Assembly: GCF_003865135.1 (NCBI RefSeq)
Contig: NZ_BHZC01000001.1
Location: forward strand, 3,162,001 to 3,226,000
DNA from: Streptomyces chrestomyceticus JCM 4735
GTDB taxonomy: Bacteria > Actinomycetota > Actinomycetes > Streptomycetales > Streptomycetaceae
Reading direction: 5' to 3'
Length of the DNA: 64,000 nucleotides
Shown: piece after piece, positions 62,700 through 64,000 of the stretch
How the letters are laid out: each line of letters starts with the position of its first letter
Position numbering within the stretch: position 1 is the first letter of the stretch
Program-made: the position numbers and the translations under genes
The notes under the pieces: generated by a model
The model's database searches: none
Seen by the model: the letters and a program-made list of their open reading frames with translations, nothing else
What the model was told of the DNA's origin: nothing

Positions 62700-62731
62700 G
62701 AGCAATACCGTCACGGAACGGGGAGACGACC

Positions 62732-63013
62732 ATGCACGAAGCCTGGTACCGGCTGCTGTCCATCCTGGTGTTCACCGCGGGCTTCTGGGAGGGCCCGGCG
62801 GCCGTCCTCTACCGGATCGTCGGCGACGACCACGGCCACCCCATGCGGCCCGTCAACTACCTCGACGCGCCGTGGAACTTCGTCGCCTCGGGCGTGGCGA
62901 CCGCCGTCACCGTCGTCCTGCTCGCCGTACTGGACAAGGGGCGCGAGAAGGCGCTCGCCCGCGAGCGCGACGCCGGGGACGCCCGCGCCCACGCGGGCTC
63001 GCACACGGGCTGA
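62732..63013 (+). CDS. Small two-helix membrane protein
   Basis: A 93-residue protein with two hydrophobic segments (about 7-28 and 50-68) separated by a polar loop DDHGHPMRPVNYLDAPW, and a charged cytoplasmic tail. GGGGAGACGACC precedes ATG 62732. The family is unknown. As the only gene divergent from the zinc-ribbon TetR regulator, it is the natural target of that repressor. Confidence 0.75.
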   Translation: MHEAWYRLLSILVFTAGFWEGPAAVLYRIVGDDHGHPMRPVNYLDAPWNFVASGVATAVTVVLLAVLDKGREKALARERDAGDARAHAGSHTG

Positions 63014-63049
63014 GCGCCCCCGCACCCGCCCGCGCCCGCCGCCCGGCCG

Positions 63050-63661
63050 TCACACCGGCTCGTAGACCTGCCCTGTCTGTCCGCCCTCGACCGACCGCAC
63101 GTACGCCGCGGCCACCTGCGCCAGGTCGACCGGCTTGACGCCCGGGAAGAAGTCCCCGTAGTCCGCGAGGGATTCGGTGACCACGGTCGGGCTCACGGCG
63201 TTCACCCGCTGCGGGGCGATGTCGAGCGCCGCGGCCCGTACGAACGCCTCCACCGCGCCGTTGGCCATCGCCGCCGCGCTGCCGGTGGGGATGGGGTCGC
63301 GGGCGAGCACTCCGGTGATCAGCGTGAAGGAACCACGCCCGGCGATGCGGGCGGTGCCCTGGCGCACCAGCTCGATCTGGCTGAGCACCTTGCCGCGGAA
63401 GCCCGCCGCGTAGTCCTCCGCGGTCATCTCGGCGACCGGCTTGAACGGGGTGTCGCCAGCCGCGCTCACCACCGCGTCCAGGGTTCCGGCCCGTTCGGCG
63501 GCCCGGTCGTACGCCTCGGTGACCTGCGCCGGGTCGGAGATGTCCAGCCGCAGGTCGCCGCCGCCGCGGCCGACGGTGATGATCTCGTGGCCGCGTCCGG
63601 CCAGCGTCTCGTGTACGGCGGCGCCGAGCTTTCCGGTCGCGCCGATCAGCAGAATCCTCAT
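63050..63661 (-). CDS. Atypical short-chain dehydrogenase (SDR)
   Basis: A 203-residue Rossmann protein: LLIGATGKLGAAVHETLAG (GxxGxxG), then DLRLDISDP, VVSAAGDTPF (NAG-equivalent), and GSFTLITGVLARDPIPTGSAAAMANGAVEAFV. The catalytic YxxxK of classical SDRs is not present at this point; MANGA occupies it. The length and sequence match a known compact SDR subgroup, so the gene is probably intact but chemically atypical. It is divergent from a LysR gene, which may control it. Confidence 0.85.
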   Translation of the reverse strand: MRILLIGATGKLGAAVHETLAGRGHEIITVGRGGGDLRLDISDPAQVTEAYDRAAERAGTLDAVVSAAGDTPFKPVAEMTAEDYAAGFRGKVLSQIELVRQGTARIAGRGSFTLITGVLARDPIPTGSAAAMANGAVEAFVRAAALDIAPQRVNAVSPTVVTESLADYGDFFPGVKPVDLAQVAAAYVRSVEGGQTGQVYEPV

Positions 63662-63789
63662 GCCGCCGACGCTAGGCCGGGCCGTCCGGGGAGGGAAATG
63701 CCTTCCGTGCGGGATTTATGCTCGGGAGTCATGAGTGGTGGGTGGCTTCTGGACGGGCAGCCCGGCCGTACCGAGGACGGAGGCGTGCG

Positions 63790-64000
63790 GTGAACGTGGA
63801 GTTGCGGCATCTGCGGGCGCTGGCCGCCATCGGGGACGAGGGCACGATCACCGGCGCGGCGGCGGTCCTGCGCGTCAGCCAGCCCGCGCTCTCGCGCACC
63901 CTGGACCAGTTGGAGAGCCGCCTGGGCACCTCCCTGGCCGAGCGGACCACCCGCCGGCTGCGGCTCACCCCGGCGGGCCGGCGGCTGCACGAGCACGCCC
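63790..64000 (+). CDS. LysR-family regulator, N-terminal part (cut by window edge)
   Basis: The first 70 residues from GTG 63790 (GGAGG 7 bases upstream) are a LysR winged HTH: VELRHLRALAAIGDEGTITGAAA, then RVSQPALSRTLDQLESRLGT and RLTPAGRRLHEHA. The effector domain lies beyond the right edge. It is divergent from the SDR gene across 128 bases, the usual layout for a LysR protein and its target. Confidence 0.9.
   Translation, partial: MNVELRHLRALAAIGDEGTITGAAAVLRVSQPALSRTLDQLESRLGTSLAERTTRRLRLTPAGRRLHEHA

Noticed and set aside
1..64000. tRNA, rRNA, CRISPR array, prophage or intact IS element
   Set aside because: No T-loop-like tRNA sequence, rRNA, regular repeat-spacer array, integrase or transposase was seen on reading through; the only mobile-element trace is the TnsA-like remnant.

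Overview
The window is high-GC chromosomal DNA from a Streptomyces or a very close relative. The evidence is the third-position GC codon bias, a cvn conservon, a DasR-type chitinase promoter, a lon gene with HspR- and ClgR-type operators, a Kgd-type 2-oxoglutarate enzyme, GTG and TTG starts, and several leaderless starts with a TANNNT box 6-7 bases upstream. No tRNA, rRNA, CRISPR array, prophage or intact insertion sequence was seen. The order (SEDS/PBP pair, conservon, lysozyme, lon, two-component system, kgd) looks like core-chromosome Streptomyces synteny as I remember it; I could not check this.

Layout. 0-5 kb: a cytochrome P450 cut by the left edge, then a SEDS glycosyltransferase/class B penicillin-binding protein operon and an HD hydrolase. 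5-9.6 kb: an ABC ATPase, two divergent diiron oxygenase-like genes, a TetR regulator and a triple 26-bp repeat. 9.6-14.2 kb: three secreted enzymes, namely a GH18 chitinase behind a DasR-like promoter, an NlpC/P60 hydrolase and an S33-type peptidase. 14.2-20.2 kb: a cvnA-B-C-D conservon followed by a StyA-type flavin monooxygenase. 20.7-25.7 kb: a PP2C-like protein, a TetR-P450 pair with a perfect inverted-repeat operator, a MarR regulator and a GH25 lysozyme. 25.7-29.5 kb: a Uma2 protein, lon, and a decayed TnsA-like endonuclease. 29.5-35.2 kb: a signalling island of five GAF-ANTAR proteins and two STAS proteins. 35.8-45 kb: GNAT, VOC, a rhomboid-like membrane protein, a frameshifted spermidine-synthase-like gene, a two-component system and kgd. 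45-57 kb, all on the minus strand: a seven-gene block combining a vWA-MoxR-VMAP/trypsin conflict-type system with an FxsA/FxsB/FxsT radical-SAM peptide system. 57-64 kb: a DUF6104 gene, a frameshifted DUF4097 gene with its PadR regulator, an SCO6745-family gene, an HTH/Clp-N operon, a zinc-ribbon TetR, a small membrane protein, an atypical SDR and the start of a LysR gene.

The most interesting locus is 45.05-57.03 kb. A trypsin-like VMAP protein, a MoxR ATPase, a vWA protein, a RiPP-type precursor, its radical SAM maturase and a TIR-NTPase-TPR protein lie head to tail. The precursor lacks the FxSxx terminus that names its family and ends in a Tyr/Asp-rich tail instead.

A caution on sequence quality: three apparent frameshifts (38.44, 57.83 and 58.29 kb) each sit in a run of G and are repaired by adding one G. 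Base-calling error is at least as likely as gene decay.
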